From positions 101,931,511 through 101,995,510 of the forward strand of contig OX578277.1 of the NCBI GenBank assembly GCA_951217055.1: DNA of 64,000 nt, in the 5' to 3' direction. The position numbers were made by a program, and so were the translations under genes. Below are positions 10,736 through 22,640 of the stretch, one piece after another. Source of the DNA: Gerris lacustris. Taxonomy: Eukaryota; Arthropoda; Insecta; Hemiptera; Gerridae. Position 1 is the stretch's first letter. Each line of letters opens with the position of its first letter. The notes beneath the pieces were generated by a model. It saw nothing but the letters and a program-made list of their open reading frames with translations. It was not told the DNA's origin and made no database searches.

Positions 10736-11570
10736 GGCTGTTTATTTTGTTTTATCCAATCCATGTATACCTTTCGCAGAATTGTGTTCTGATACTCTTA
10801 CCAACAGTTTAAATTTAAGATTTAAGCCATTAGTATAATGGTAAGAGAGAGAAAGCATTACTACGTTTTACAAAAGTGCCTTATCGAATACTTTGAGTTT
10901 ATAAAAAATTATTCTTGAATTAAGATAATAGATAGCTTTTTAAATTAAGTTTAATAATTTAAAACTTCATAAGTGCAAATGATGTAACGTATAGTGTTTT
11001 AGCAGCGAAGTTTTGCTGCGTCTAAAGCCATTCAAACTTAGATTACGTACCATTAATAAATAATTTACTTCGTATTAAGTGTAACTAAGTTAGTTTGAAA
11101 GTTGTCGAACATTTTTTTTTTTTCTTTTCTTTTAATTGTTATTTTTGATCAGGTGCAAACTAAAGTGCTTCATTTTAAATTTAGTACTGTAACTAGCCTT
11201 GTTCTTATACAATACTTTAATTTCTAAACATGTCTTTTGTTCTAATGGTTACTTAATAGAGGAAATGATTTGTTTTCACTAATTTTATAGTTTGACGTAA
11301 AAAAAAGAAAACAGATTTACTGACATGTTATCTATAAGCGGTATATAAATAGGAGAAAATGAACGTATGGAATGCAATGATAAATTTCAGGATTTACTAT
11401 ATTGTAGAATTTAAACAAATTTGAGGAAAATATCCTCAAAATATGCAGCGAAAATTAATAAACAATAATAATGAGTCGCTGCTGAGAATTTTTACTATAA
11501 ACACTCATTTACTTAGGGTAGGATAAGGAGCGTTAGAGAAAGTCATAAGTAAAGGTAAAAGGCAAAGTCT
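10736..11570. other. Non-coding stretch, nothing recognised
   Basis: AT-rich sequence with a T run at 11111-11121; no gene, shared repeat or hairpin found by eye. Confidence 0.35.
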
Positions 11571-11574
11571 CTCC

Positions 11575-11645
11575 ACGTAACTTTATGTATTTATTAATAA
11601 AAACAGCTTTCGGCCTCAATAAGGCCATCATCAGTGCCGAAAATA
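11575..11645 (-). repeat. Retroelement-like terminal motif with CTGATGA stem
   Basis: On the minus strand CTGATGA is followed by T, the stem GGCCT-TATTG-AGGCC and then GAAAG. Such stem motifs are frequent near ends of invertebrate retroelements (family knowledge); no coding part of such an element is adjacent. Confidence 0.35.
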
Positions 11646-11744
11646 GGTGATGACATGACTCAAACAAAAGAGCTTATAGGCTGAAGCAATACTTCGAAGT
11701 CACTTAGGTTCAAATGAGCAAAATTTGGGACACCCATGCTTGTC

Positions 11745-11998
11745 TTCTAATTTCAGTGTTGACAGTAAATTGCAACCGTCTTCTCTTTCACACCTCTTTT
11801 GATTCTCCATAATTGGCACTGCGCAAGCAGCGATCCCTACAAGGTCAGCCACATTGTGTTGACAGTATATTGCAACCGTAAAGAGACCCCTCTGCAAAAA
11901 TTACACATCTCCCCCAACATCTTCTCTTTCACACCTCTCTTGATTCTCCATAATTGGAGCTGCGCAAGCAGCGATCCCTACAAGTTCAGCCATATTTA
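11745..11998. repeat. Two-copy direct repeat, period about 142 bp
   Basis: CTTCTCTTTCACACCTCTYT, GATTCTCCATAATTGG and CTGCGCAAGCAGCGATCCCT occur twice (from 11779 and 11921). The repeat contains the small palindrome CTGCGCAAGCAG. Reading frames over it arise from the duplication. Confidence 0.7.
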
Positions 11999-12049
11999 GC
12001 AACTGTGACGTACAAAAACGAGGAACAAGACATTTAAGTGTGTTCACGC

Positions 12050-12591
12050 CTCAGAGCAAGGAAGGGGTAGAGGAAGCAATGCGATTTGAAAAGTGGTTCA
12101 TTATGCTACACCCCTATACTAAACCTCCCAAGCGAGCTCAATATGAACTAAAGTGATCATGTGGTCATTGATCCTTGTCTTATTGGTCAATTCCTTATCC
12201 TTCCGTCCTCACAGACGCTTGTCAACAAATCCTTATCAGGAGCCATTTATTTGATACCCCACTCAAAGAAGATTGCTATTGGTTATCTAGGAACTGTTAC
12301 ACGTTTATTAACGACGTTACTGCTTTTAGATAATTAATAAGATAAACAACAAACATTAAAGTACATATTTATAAAGAAAACTGTATTAAAAATAAAAATA
12401 TTAAATGTCGTAAGAAAATATCACTTATTCTTATCAGCTGATATCAGATAAATTTCGAGTTTTTATCGAGATATCGATACTGTTTCACCAAACTGCCGCT
12501 TGGGAGGTTTAGTATAGGGGTGTAGCATAATGAAGCACTTTTTGACCCAGATTCTATAGTATTGTTCCCTCTACCCCTTCCTTGCTCTGAG
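12050..12591. mobile_element. hAT-type MITE, copy 1
   Basis: Long inverted ends begin CTCAGAGCAAGGAAGGGGTA and extend over about 100 bp (through CTAAACCTCCCAAGCGAG). The perfect 8-bp direct repeat GTTCACGC flanks the element (12042-12049 and 12592-12599). A second copy with its own 8-bp duplication lies at 38634-39179. Interior AT-rich, non-coding. Confidence 0.85.
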
Positions 12592-12599
12592 GTTCACGC

Positions 12600-12774
12600 G
12601 ACAAAGTCTCTAGACTGTCAAAATAATTTGTCTATAGAGATGTCTATAGATAGTCCCTACACATGTCCTATAGACAATCGCCTGACTTTGAATAGAAGTG
12701 TGTTCTAGGCCTACACTAAAAATTCTTAAACAATAATTTTACGTAGACAATATAATACATTATCTAACTTGAGG

Positions 12775-12776
<2 letters not shown>
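12600..12776. other. Short non-coding stretch with small inverted words
   Basis: TGTCTATAGAGATGTCTATA and related TCTATAGACA words recur around 12630-12680; no element or gene is recognised. Confidence 0.3.

Positions 12777-12836
<60 letters not shown>
12777..12836. repeat. (TA)n microsatellite
   Basis: About 60 bp of uninterrupted TA. The overlapping frame of alternating Ile and Tyr is an artefact. Confidence 0.95.
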
Positions 12837-12843
<7 letters not shown>

Positions 12844-13524
12844 GCACAGCACGTTAATCGGTTTCCGTTTAATTTACGCTATTTGACGTCCATTACCATG
12901 TTATTAGCCTTAATGCCTCTTGATCTGTTTTGTAACGTCAGAAAAATTTAGAACGCGTAAGTTTGAGCATCATATCACTAACGAGTAAATATGACAGCTT
13001 AGAAAAAACTTTTCAGTCACGTTCTATAAAATATACTAATATAAACACAACTTTAATTTTATAGGTTACTAAAAATAGATTATGAAATGTATATTCTAAA
13101 AGTTTGCAGGGTAAAAACTTTCTTTATTAATATTCGTGGAGGGAGAAATACTGCACATATTTATATATTAAAGTTTTTTTCTTTAATTAGACTAAATTGT
13201 TTAATTTGAAAGATAAATTTTGAATTATTAAATCAATTTAATCGCAGCAATACAGGTGTACTCAAGGTTAGGTTTCTATCATTACGAATATATAGTCAAA
13301 ACCTAGCCATATTTAACATTTAAATATTATGCCCATACCATTAAATTTATTTAATCATACATCTATGATATGTAAGTGTGTGATATGTATGTACATGCGC
13401 AATGCACAGAGATTTAATAATTTTAAATATTGGTTTTGTTTGCTGGTGATAAATCTTGCTTTGGATTATCATGAAAGTGTATTTTTACCAAATAATTATA
13501 AAAAAATAATCTGATACGTCCTTC
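12837..13524. other. Non-coding stretch
   Basis: AT-rich. A 61-residue frame at 13329-13514 has no recognisable motif. Nothing supported. Confidence 0.35.
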
Positions 13525-14165
13525 ACAACACGTGGCTCATTCGTTGAAGCGAGCGTGGTACAATTAGAAACAGTTAACCATGATGAGTTAATAGTTAAAG
13601 AGGATGATTGAAGTAAAGAGCCTTGTAGTGAGAGAACAGGACTATTCCTTAAACCCTAACGACAAGGCCTACTCCGTTTAAACTGTTATAAAATGTATCA
13701 CTTTACTACACAAAATCTTCTGCTTGTATCACGTTGAAATTTTACATGCCTGTACAAGATGAATATGAAGTTTTATTCAAATCGTTACGTTAGCGTTAGA
13801 ACGTATAAGTTTATTAAAATCGTTACGTTAGAACGTATAAGGTGAAAACTTGTTTTCTCTATTCTAATCGTTTAGGATCACTTCAATAGTTTTAGCGATC
13901 TTTAACACTTCATAGCGGTGTCACTGTTGGTTTTACTATAAATGTTTGTCAAATAGATGAAGTTGGAATTTTTCCCGTCCTAAAATTCCAATTTAAAATG
14001 TTTGCACATGCGTTGTGCGTGAACACTTGGCCGGATAATGTTATCCAGCGAACTCTTCCTGGGTATTGGTAAAATAAACATGTTCACCAAATTTCACCAA
14101 AATCTGTCAAGTTTTACTCAAGTTATCGCCACACGTTTCCTACACAAACACAGACAGGATGCATT
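13525..14165 (+). repeat. Family C element copy
   Basis: Begins with CGTGGCTCATTCGTTGAAGC, the inverse of the end at 40660-40690, and carries the duplicated AAATCGTTACGTTAG words, TTTTAGCGATCTTTAACACT and CACCAAAATCTGTCAAGTTT. The 3' GACAGAC run is reduced to CAGACAGG. Same family as 2942-3240 and 39905-40690. Non-coding. Confidence 0.55.
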
Positions 14166-14647
14166 GTTTTGTTGAATGTATGAAGCTCCCTTAAATTATT
14201 TCCTCTTTTACAGAATTTCGGGTATTTTCATTTAAAGGAAGAATTTGTGTGGGTTGTTGAGAAATTTCTTTTGACCAACTATAGATAGATTACTGACAGG
14301 AACTCAACCGTGAACAGATGGAGGACGACAGATTGAACACACAAGTAAATTTAAAGGTAAACAAGACCCTAATGGAATCAAAGGTAGAGGGTTTAAATCT
14401 TCTAAAAGTAATGAACCAACCAAGCAGCAATGTTCCAACCAAGCAGTAAAATCCTTCGAATAATTGTCATATTATTTTAACAATAAAATTATCACACCTA
14501 AAAACTCACAAATAAATAAAATAGATAAAGCGTAGCATTAAACACGTTTCCACGTATAAGAGCGTATACACCTGACGAATAACAAAATATGTATTTTACA
14601 TCAATAGCAAAACTTGTCCACTGCAAGCAAATTTTAGCTGCCATATA

Positions 14648-15700
14648 CAGGGTGACCCAGTTTTAATAGGACAAAAAAGAAATCCTGATTCTATGGCCCA
14701 AGATGATCAGGAAAAGGTATATATGCCTTATGCAATTCTCAATAGTATTCGAGATATTTCGATATATAGATTTTTTATCCATAGTTGTTTTCTCAAATAA
14801 AATGCGTAATATCTAAAAAAAAAAAAAAGTTCTAGAGTTCTGGTTTTTACCATTAGAAATAGCATTAAATTTGCAATATAACCCGCGTATTACATTTAAA
14901 AAGGAACTTACACTTATTTACAATCTAAAAATTGAGTGATACTGAAAACCACCAAAACTTTGTTAACACCATAGTCACCATTGAAGTCTGAAGAGCTTAA
15001 AAACTGGCTCACTTCATTACCTTTAAAATGATATAACATAACCTAAACATTGTTTAAACTTTCACTGAAATATGCTTAAAAAATCTTCAATAAGGTAGCT
15101 AAAATTTGCAGTACAAATGTAAACAAAACATTTCTTTGTATTAGATTAACTTTGAATTCTATTTATTTTAGGAAGTGTTTTATTTGTATTTGTTTTGTTT
15201 TATAGAAAATTGTAGCTACTTAATAGAAGTTTTTTAAGCATATTTCAGTGAAAGTTTAACATTGTTTAGGTTATGTTATATCATTTTAAAGGTAATGAAA
15301 TGGGCCAGTTTTTAAGCTCTTCAGACTTAAATGGTGACTATGGTATTAACGAAGTTATGGTGGTTTTCAATATCACTCATTTTTTTTTAAACTACTCTAA
15401 TTTTACATGGTAAATTAGTGGTAAATTAGTTTTAAATGTAATACGTGGGTTATATTTTAATTCATTTTATTGCAAATTTAATGCTCTTTCTAATGGTAAA
15501 AACAGCAAATCTATAATTGTTTTTGTTTTTGAGTTATTACACATTTTATTTGAGAAAACAACTATGTATAAAAAAATCTATACATCGAAATATCTCGAAT
15601 ACTATTGAGAATTGCGTAAGGCATACATACCTTTTTTCTGTTCATCTTGGGCCATAGAATCAGGAATTCATTTTCGTCCCATTAAAACTGGGTCACCCTG
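14648..15700. mobile_element. 1.05-kb hairpin element with TA target site
   Basis: The element is almost entirely a pair of inverted arms (about 14648-15110 and 15185-15700) around a loop of roughly 70 bp. The ends are CAGGGTGACCCAGTTTTAAT and its complement, flanked by TA on both sides (14646-14647 and 15701-15702). CAGGGTG-type ends with TA duplication suggest the Tc1/mariner group. Arms differ by scattered substitutions and small indels. No transposase frame. Confidence 0.8.
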
Positions 15701-15702
15701 TA

Positions 15703-16052
15703 CTAAATTTCAACCAGCACAACTATTGTAGGTAGCAGACAATATTCAAAGGTAAGTTCGCTTCCATATAGTTCATACAGTGTAAGTCGTATTCCACAAG
15801 TGTCAATGATCTAATTGTAAGAGTATATTTTTGAAGTGTTTCTTGCAATTGCTGCTAAAATAATAGCAAGAATTACATCTCACTCATATATATATATATA
15901 TATAGTTATATTTTATTTTATCCGAAATAATGATAGAGACAACGAAGAAATCTTTAACCCAAATTTAAGAGCATTTATTATAAAAGTTTAACATGATTAT
16001 AAAAATTATATCTGTTTCATTTAATAAAATATTATTGATGTATATAAATATG
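15703..16052. other. Non-coding stretch with short (TA)n
   Basis: A (TA)n tract lies at 15888-15903. Minus-strand AATAAA-type words (15970 region) could act as poly(A) signals for the minus-strand gene ending at 16473, but this is unproven. Confidence 0.3.

Positions 16053-16130
<78 letters not shown>
16053..16130. repeat. (TA)n microsatellite
   Basis: About 75 bp of TA repeat. Overlapping Ile-Tyr frame is an artefact. Confidence 0.95.
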
Positions 16131-16133
<3 letters not shown>

Positions 16134-16472
16134 ATAATTGTACAGCTGCATAGTTCATATCTTCACATAAAGCATAGCTTAACATAAAATAGGTAAAATA
16201 TATTGGACAATGGCAATTAGGATTCAATGATATTGAAATGAATGAGCGCAAAGATTAGCAATGAGTTAATGACGGACATTTATCATTCAGCAGCGCCACT
16301 TAGAGGAGAGAATAGCAGCAAGTCCTGATCTGTCAAATAAAAGATACAAGTAGGCAAAAAGAAAAATAAATGAGAACAAAAATCACAGCTGAATGCTATC
16401 TACAGCGCTTGGCCTTTTTTGCAAAGGCTTTGATATAAAGGGGGAAAGAAGAGTGCTTCAAGTTGCTTGCGA
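16131..16472 (-). other. Candidate 3' untranslated region of the minus-strand gene
   Basis: Directly downstream of the TGA at 16473-16475 on the minus strand. Base composition is less AT-biased than the flanks and it shares no repeat with the rest of the window. Assigning it as 3' UTR is inference from position. Confidence 0.35.
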
Positions 16473-16612
16473 TCATGCTTGATTGCTTGTTTTTGTTTCT
16501 TTGGTTACCGTGCTTTGAGCTGGATCCAAGTTAGCCTGATTTTTGGCTGAGGGTGTTGGAGATTTGGCGGAACCAGCGCTGCCCTTAGAACCTGGTCTCG
16601 ATCCACGTGACC
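16473..16612 (-). CDS. Candidate 3'-terminal coding exon, unknown protein
   Basis: Read on the minus strand after an acceptor (branch-like TGCTAAT, then TTCGTACAG), the exon opens with two bases completing a phase-1 codon and encodes 45 residues, SRGSRPGSKGSAGSAKSPTP followed by SAKNQANLDPAQSTVTKET and KTSNQA, then TGA. It is rich in Ser, Gly, Ala, Lys and Pro, so probably a disordered C-terminal tail. Codon third positions are far more GC-rich than the surroundings. It joins in phase to the exon at 25589-25702 through an intron of 8,976 bp that holds several transposons. I do not recognise the family. Confidence 0.55.
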
Positions 16613-17033
16613 CTGTACGAACATTAGCATCAATATATTTTTTCAAACATTTTAAACCTAGAAAAAACCTTTAGCAAATCATCTCTGAATTTACTTTTCA
16701 ACGAAAAAAAAAAAATAATTAAAAGGTCAAATGTAGTGGATCTATTCAAATAATACAATAGGTATAAACGAATTGTAAATCAATTACGATAACAAAAAAG
16801 TTCTTTCTCAGTATAGAACAGAACAATCACTGCAATTATGCAACCTAGTAAAAAACAACATTGGGATATTTGTTTGGGCTGTAATTTATTATCTACAATT
16901 ATTATAGTCTAGGGAAAATACGATTTGACCTGCGCAAAATTGCTTCACGAGCGATTCCAGTGGTATTCAACTAAACTAACCCTGCTTTGTAACATATCCA
17001 AAATCAGACAAATTCCGATCATGGGAAAGCACC

Positions 17034-18038
17034 TTTTTTTTTTTTTTTTTTTTTAATTTTTTATTTTAAGTTACTTGCAAAAGATTGCTATTAGTAACAT
17101 AGCTATTACAAAGATTAATTAGCGTGTTGTGTCGTGAGAGGAGAGGCTACCCAGTGGCAGCACTCCTAACAGGTATTGTACATTATTTTATTATTGTAAT
17201 AAATCTCTTGGCCAACACCTCTTCAGCCGACGGGGAGGGCGGTCGGGGATATGGATGGAAGCCATGGATTCAACTAAAGGATTAGGATGATGGTTTAGGT
17301 TTTCATGGAATTTTATGTAGCGGGAAGAAGCGAGGTCTTGTACATAAGGAACTTTGAGGTCGTTGTGGATTGTGAGATTGGAAACGTATGCGGGAGAGTT
17401 AGTGATTTTTCGAAGGATCTTAGACTGAAGGGATTGGATCCTATAAGAATTGGAGCGTTTGGTGCAACCCCATAGCTCAATTCCATAGGTCCAAATAGGT
17501 TTGAGTATTGAATTGTAGATAAGGAGTTTATTAGAAAGGGATAGGTGGGATCTTTGGTCGAGGAGTCGCAGTAAGAGTTTGTACCGTCTGTTAGTGTCCG
17601 TACGTTTAGTTTTGGTGTGCAGAGCCCAAGTCAATCGTCGGTCAAGATGGAGACCTAGGTATCTTACGGAAGAGGATTGAGGGATGACTCCTTGGTTGAG
17701 GATGACTGGAGGACAAGTTGAATGTCTGAGAGTAAAAGTGACATGGACACTTTTCTGCTCATTAATTTTTATTCTCCATTTCCTTAACCAAGGTTCAAGG
17801 AGATTAAGGTGGTTTTGGATGTTGGTGGATGCTGTATTGGGATCAGAGGATATGGAGAATATACACTTATCATCAGCGAAGGTAGCTAATAGGGTAGTCG
17901 GAAGTTGAGGGATATCGGATGTATAAAAGGAGTATAATAAAGGACCAAGAATACTTCCTTGCGGTACACCCGCAAGAATAGGACATGTAGGCGAACGGGC
18001 ACCACCACAGCTTACATGGAAGTGTCTATAAAAAAAAA
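17034..18038 (-). mobile_element. 5'-truncated Jockey-like LINE insertion
   Basis: A poly(A) tail (T run at 17034-17054 on the plus strand) and the direct repeat AAAGCACC on both sides (17026-17033 and 18039-18046) mark a target-primed insertion. The element is about 1.0 kb, so strongly 5'-truncated. The other arm of the host foldback (19545-19575) gives the empty site GGGAAAGCTCCTAAAAATC. The 5' junction carries about 11 extra A residues. Confidence 0.9.
17191..18038 (-). pseudogene. Reverse transcriptase C-terminal part (Jockey-like)
   Basis: The open frame of 284 codons begins in flanking sequence; the LINE-derived part starts at about residue 8. It contains the RT blocks GVPQGSILGPLLYSFYTSD, the catalytic FADD box (in ATFADDKCIF), KWRIKINEQKS and the RYLGLHLDRRLTW block, followed by the thumb and C-terminal region (LLIYNSILKPIWTYGIELWG). 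Full Jockey-type ORF2 proteins are several times longer and carry an N-terminal endonuclease, which is absent. No internal stop, so the insertion is recent, but the protein cannot be functional. Confidence 0.85.
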
Positions 18039-19692
18039 AAAGCACCTAAAAATCGAATTCAAAATGGCGTTTTTTTTTATATTAAGGGTAATGAAAGCCC
18101 AGCCATCCAATAAGTGTTATTTGATATGATTCAAAAATTGTAGAAAAATAAATTTTGAGTGTGGTTATAAGTTTAAATTAATTTACTTTTCTTATAGTTA
18201 TAGGCTAGTCAAAATATGCATAAAAAATATCGAAATTCGCAAAGCTTGATGTAGTTTTGATTTTTTTTATATGTTGTTCGGACCGGTTAGGGTAGTGTGA
18301 TCCTAAGTTTGCAGCTTCAAAAAACCTGTGCTAGCTGCGCAATACGCGAAAAACTGAAAAAAAAAATCGGACTTATTTCAGTTTTTGCCATATAGCTCGT
18401 ACACTATAAGGTTGTTCGGTATTAGTTGTTATAATTTTAAAAGTACAGTAAATTTCCAGCAGCATAAGCTCAACCCGAGCACTTTTCGACCAATAAGTTC
18501 CGAGATATGGCACTTCGAAAATTGGAATTTTTTTCCCCAAAAACTATTGCTCTCGTTTCGGGGCGAATATCGGCGTATAACTGTTAACCTGCGAGAAAAG
18601 TCATACGGATTGAAGTTGAAGTAAATATAATTGGCTTTCTTTAAAGACCATTGGCAACTCTGTACGTCTAAAAGTTACCGAGATATGACACTTCAAAAAT
18701 TACTATAATTTTCCAAAAAATGAAATTTTAAGTATTGCTCTTGTTTCAAAAAACTCTCCCCTACGAGAAAAGTCAAAAAAAAAAAAAATAAATAAGTTGT
18801 AGTAAATTTTAATTATAAATATATTATAATTAAATTTAAATTATATTATATAATTATAAATCATCATATACTTATATACTACGGCTAAACTTAATTTTAT
18901 TTTTGACATTTTGTTTATTTATTTTTTTGACAAAACAATTATTTGACTATATAAGTTAATTTTTAAAAGTTACTATTTTGACAAATGTATAATGATGATT
19001 ATATACTTTAATTTCTTGTAAATTTTGCACTATTTAATAAGTTATTGTCTGTTAAAAGATTGATTTAGTAAGCTGTGTATTTAGCAACTCATTATAAATG
19101 AGCAGCCTCATGTATGTTTTTTTTGTAAATATATTATGTTTCTCTCTGGCTTTTATGCAAGCATAAAATGAAGCCTGTAGACAAAACAGTTCTGTTGCAA
19201 TAGTAAAATGAACAAAAAAAGGTAAATTGTAATTTTTAAGGAATTAATATAAACCACTTTTTTTTTAACAATTTTTATTGGGCATTAGGCAAAAATAGCT
19301 TTCGTGGATACTACCGGATCAGTGTTTGGAAATCAAAAGAAACAATTTTAACTAATAATGTATGTAATGTAATCTTAATATATGTTTTGACTAGCCTATA
19401 ACTATAAGAAAAATAAATGAATTTAAACTTACAACCAAACTCAAAATTTATTTTTCTACATTGTTTGAATTATATAAACTAACATTTAGAGAATGGCTGG
19501 GCTTTCATTACCCTTAATAAAAACAGACGCCATTTTGAATTGGATTTTTAGGAGCTTTCCCATGATTGGATTTTGTCTGATTTTGGATATGTTATAAAGC
19601 AAGGTTAGTATAGTTGAAAACCACTTCAATCGCTCGTGAAGCAATTTTGCTCAGGTTGAAGGGTATTTACTCTTAGTTTTCCTAGACTATTA

Positions 19693-20975
19693 TTGATAAA
19701 AATATCATTATTTTAATTAATCAATGTGCAACACATTCACTATGTCTAAGAATTGATGATGAGCATGTATTCTTTATCAATTCAGCCAACAATTTTAGCT
19801 AATGTAATCTATGCCACGCCGGGTCTCGATCCTTTGTCGAACACGAATACAAAATTGGCAAACATTTTTCTGATAAACGTTTAAAAAAAAATACTCAATT
19901 TTTTTTCATTTCATTAGAAAACATTGAATCATAAATACGTTGAATCCACATATCAACATTTCAATGCTTTCCTGTAAAGTGGAGAAAACCAGTATACATT
20001 TGTCTAATTGATATAGTAGATGGATAAGGTGCGAAATTATGAAACTTTAATCCATTGTGATTACCAATAGGTCCGCTAGGAGCTCTGATATCATTTTATA
20101 TAAAATTTAGATCTTCTATCGGCGAAATATGGTACTAAAAAATAATACGAGTGAAACCCAATCTAACTCCTTGTCACGATATTTAAGAGCGTCACATTTT
20201 TCATGTGGTTTCTTGCGTGATGGAAATTTCATCTGTAGTTCAAAGCTAAACATATCCATGTTAAACATCAGTGCTGACAACCAAAAGTACGAGTAATTAA
20301 GTTTTAATATTAATGTTTACTTGGCAAGAGTCGGTTTGAACCAAAAACAGCCATAATATGATTAACATTATGGGCATTTTGAACGCAATGATAATTATGA
20401 TAATTTTATTAGTTGAATAGATGCTCCAGCAGTTGATATTAATAGTGAAATAAAAACAAATTCCTCTCAACAATCGTAATACCATTTTAAACCCGGCTTT
20501 CTGCCTCTAGAGCCAAAAAAGTACAGAATAGATAAAGGAATAGATAGGTACGTAAAAGAGGAGATGAAATATCTATGGATTGCGCCGAGTAGAGAATAAG
20601 ATAGATTATATTTCTTAAAACCATTAACATTAAATGTGAATGGTTATAAATTATGAGGACTGTAGAGTAGGCTTCCGCGGTTAGAACTCTCGAAATAACC
20701 TCGTTTTCCGCTTAAAACCACAACTTGAAGCAAATGAAGTCCGATGTTTTATTTATACTCACTACTAAAAATAACCTCAGTGGTTTTGAGATTCGGGTCA
20801 GCACGTTTATACTTCATATTTGTTCTGAGATGAAACTGTAATTTTAAAATATGCCTAGGATAATGTACGGTGTATCCCAAGATAGAGTATCCGAGAGGAA
20901 ATATTTTCTTAATTTTGTGTTTGCGCAAAATTGTTGTTTTATATAAAAACTCCTACTTGCTCTTAAATCTCTTTT
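19693..20975. other. Intronic non-coding stretch
   Basis: AT-rich. At 19809-19831 the minus strand reads AG then GATCGAGACCCGGCGTGGCA and TAG, which could be an alternative terminal exon or a tRNA-type B-box remnant (see findings). Otherwise nothing recognised. Confidence 0.35.
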
Positions 20976-20977
20976 TA

Positions 20978-21360
20978 GGGTTTTGTAGATACTTCTCAAA
21001 ACCCTTATGCCGAGGGTGATGTGTCCGTCTGTCCGTCGCTCATTGGTTCATAGGGCCCGAACCGTTTAAGTGAAAGTGCTGAAATTTGAAACACTGGTGC
21101 AACTTTTTGACCCAACCACAGGAAAATTATATAGAAGTTCAAAATTAGATTTGCGCATGCGCAATTCTAATTTTTAATTTTTTTAATTTTTGAGTGGGGT
21201 ATCAAATGAAAGCTGCTGAACAGTAGGACACAAATATATATATGCTTTTTTAAATTTTGCATTTCTTATTGGTTCATCACAAAAATCGTCATAAAATATA
21301 CATAGAAGGTATTCATAAACTTAATGTTTATATATATATTTTTAGCGGATTTTCAAAGAA
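20978..21360 (+). repeat. Family G copy, left part
   Basis: CTTTTTAGGGTTTTGTAGAT, then CCTTATGCCGAGGGTGATGT, CATAGGGCCCGAACCGTTTA and AACTTTTTGACCCAACCACA match 6247 and 51720-51860. The right terminal repeat was not found; it may be lost in the microsatellite at 21478. Confidence 0.6.
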
Positions 21361-21477
21361 AATTACGCTATTGCAATGGCTTCAAAATTTTTGTGATGCG
21401 AATTTTTGAAAATTTTTTCCATGGAAATCCGTTTTAGACCATTCTGAATCGATTCCTAAAATGTAACACTTTTTTTT

Positions 21478-21645
21478 ATGTATGTATGTATATATGTATG
21501 TATATATGTATGTATATATGTATGTATATATGTATGTATATATGTATGTATATATGTATGTATATATGTATGTATATATGTATGTATTGTATATATGTAT
21601 GTATATAAGTATGTATATATGTATGTATATATGTATGTATATATG
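21478..21645. repeat. (TATATGTATGTA)n microsatellite
   Basis: A 12-bp unit of TATG and TATA repeats about 14 times with one short disruption at 21585. All four overlapping frames (Tyr-Val-Tyr-Met or Tyr-Ile-His-Thr type) are by-products. Confidence 0.95.
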
Positions 21646-22168
21646 TGTCACTCCAGACGATATCTCCCCTTAGGATGCACTTAAAAATTTCAAACAAATT
21701 TTAAAATATCAATAATATCAAAAGAAAGGATGAGTTCGTTGGCCAGAATTTTTGGAGTTCATTTAGGGGTCACATTTTTACAATTTAGGGTCAAAAATAG
21801 CATAAAACGTGTTTTTTCCATTTTACCCCCCTTTTATATGAAAATTTGATAAAAGTGTACATAGCAACAATTACTGTACTCTTAAAGAGCTTTCCAACGA
21901 CATGCATCTTGAAGGGTAAATACAATTTTGACTTTTGTACCCCGTACCCCTGTGTACCAATTTTATTTTTTCACCCATGCAAATTCTACACCAAAATTTT
22001 CCTATATTATCATAAGCCAATAATACGCAGATTTCTTTGAAAATTCGCTCATTAAGTCATGGTGCATGACTGGACTTTTTATTATTTTAACTTGATGTTG
22101 AAACAATTATCAGGCACCCTATGCGGATTTTCATCAAACCACCCATGGAAATTATGAAAGTTCCTGAT

Positions 22169-22208
<40 letters not shown>

Positions 22209-22640
22209 TTGCTCTGTATCTTCGAAATGAAATGATTTTCGAAAAATCTTCCAAAGTATAATTATTCTTAAAATAGTCCAAGGAATAACTCCCTCAATTT
22301 GTGACACATGTTTCATGTTTAGTATACACCCTGTACGACAGGGATGCTATTAACAATGTAGTTAAGTACATGTAGATTAATTGTTTAATAGTGTATAATA
22401 ATTAATTGTTCGGATTTTTACGGACTAGTCACCCATCCAGTGGTACGTAAAAGTAGATGGAATATTTAGCTTTGATTGCAATTGCATAATACTTGCTCTC
22501 TTAATTGTCCATTTAGAATCCAACCTCGAAACTTTTGCATAAAGCAATTACTCAGAGATATGTTGATAATACTGTTATCAGAAGTTGCTTTGGGTTATTA
22601 ACTATAACTATTATGTAAACATGTCATAGATCCTTTTACT
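21646..22640. other. Intronic non-coding stretch
   Basis: Contains a T run at 22171-22203 and the word TATACACCCTGTACGACAGG near 22322. No gene or complete element recognised. Confidence 0.35.

Larger units (their letters stand above)
16905..19692. mobile_element. Foldback element split by a LINE
   Basis: The left arm (16905-17033 plus 18047-18222) is an inverted copy of 19385-19692: TCTAGGGAAAATACGATTTG, CAAAATTGCTTCACGAGCGA, ATCCAAAATCAGACAAATTC and, beyond the LINE, AATTCAAAATGGCG and TATAGGCTAGTCAAAA. Without the LINE it would be about 1.8 kb. The interior (18223-19384) holds repeated words such as CCGAGATATGGCACTTCGAA and no supported gene. Ends lie near TAGTCTAGG. It sits in the large intron of the candidate gene. 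Confidence 0.75.

Noticed and set aside
16146..16472. Bacterial-style promoters, operons or terminators
   Set aside because: The window is eukaryotic in all respects; T runs and hairpins here are microsatellite, poly(A)-tail or transposon features.
21382..21697. Four overlapping frames with Tyr/Val/Met/Ile/His/Thr repeats
   Set aside because: Translations of the 12-bp TATATGTATGTA microsatellite.
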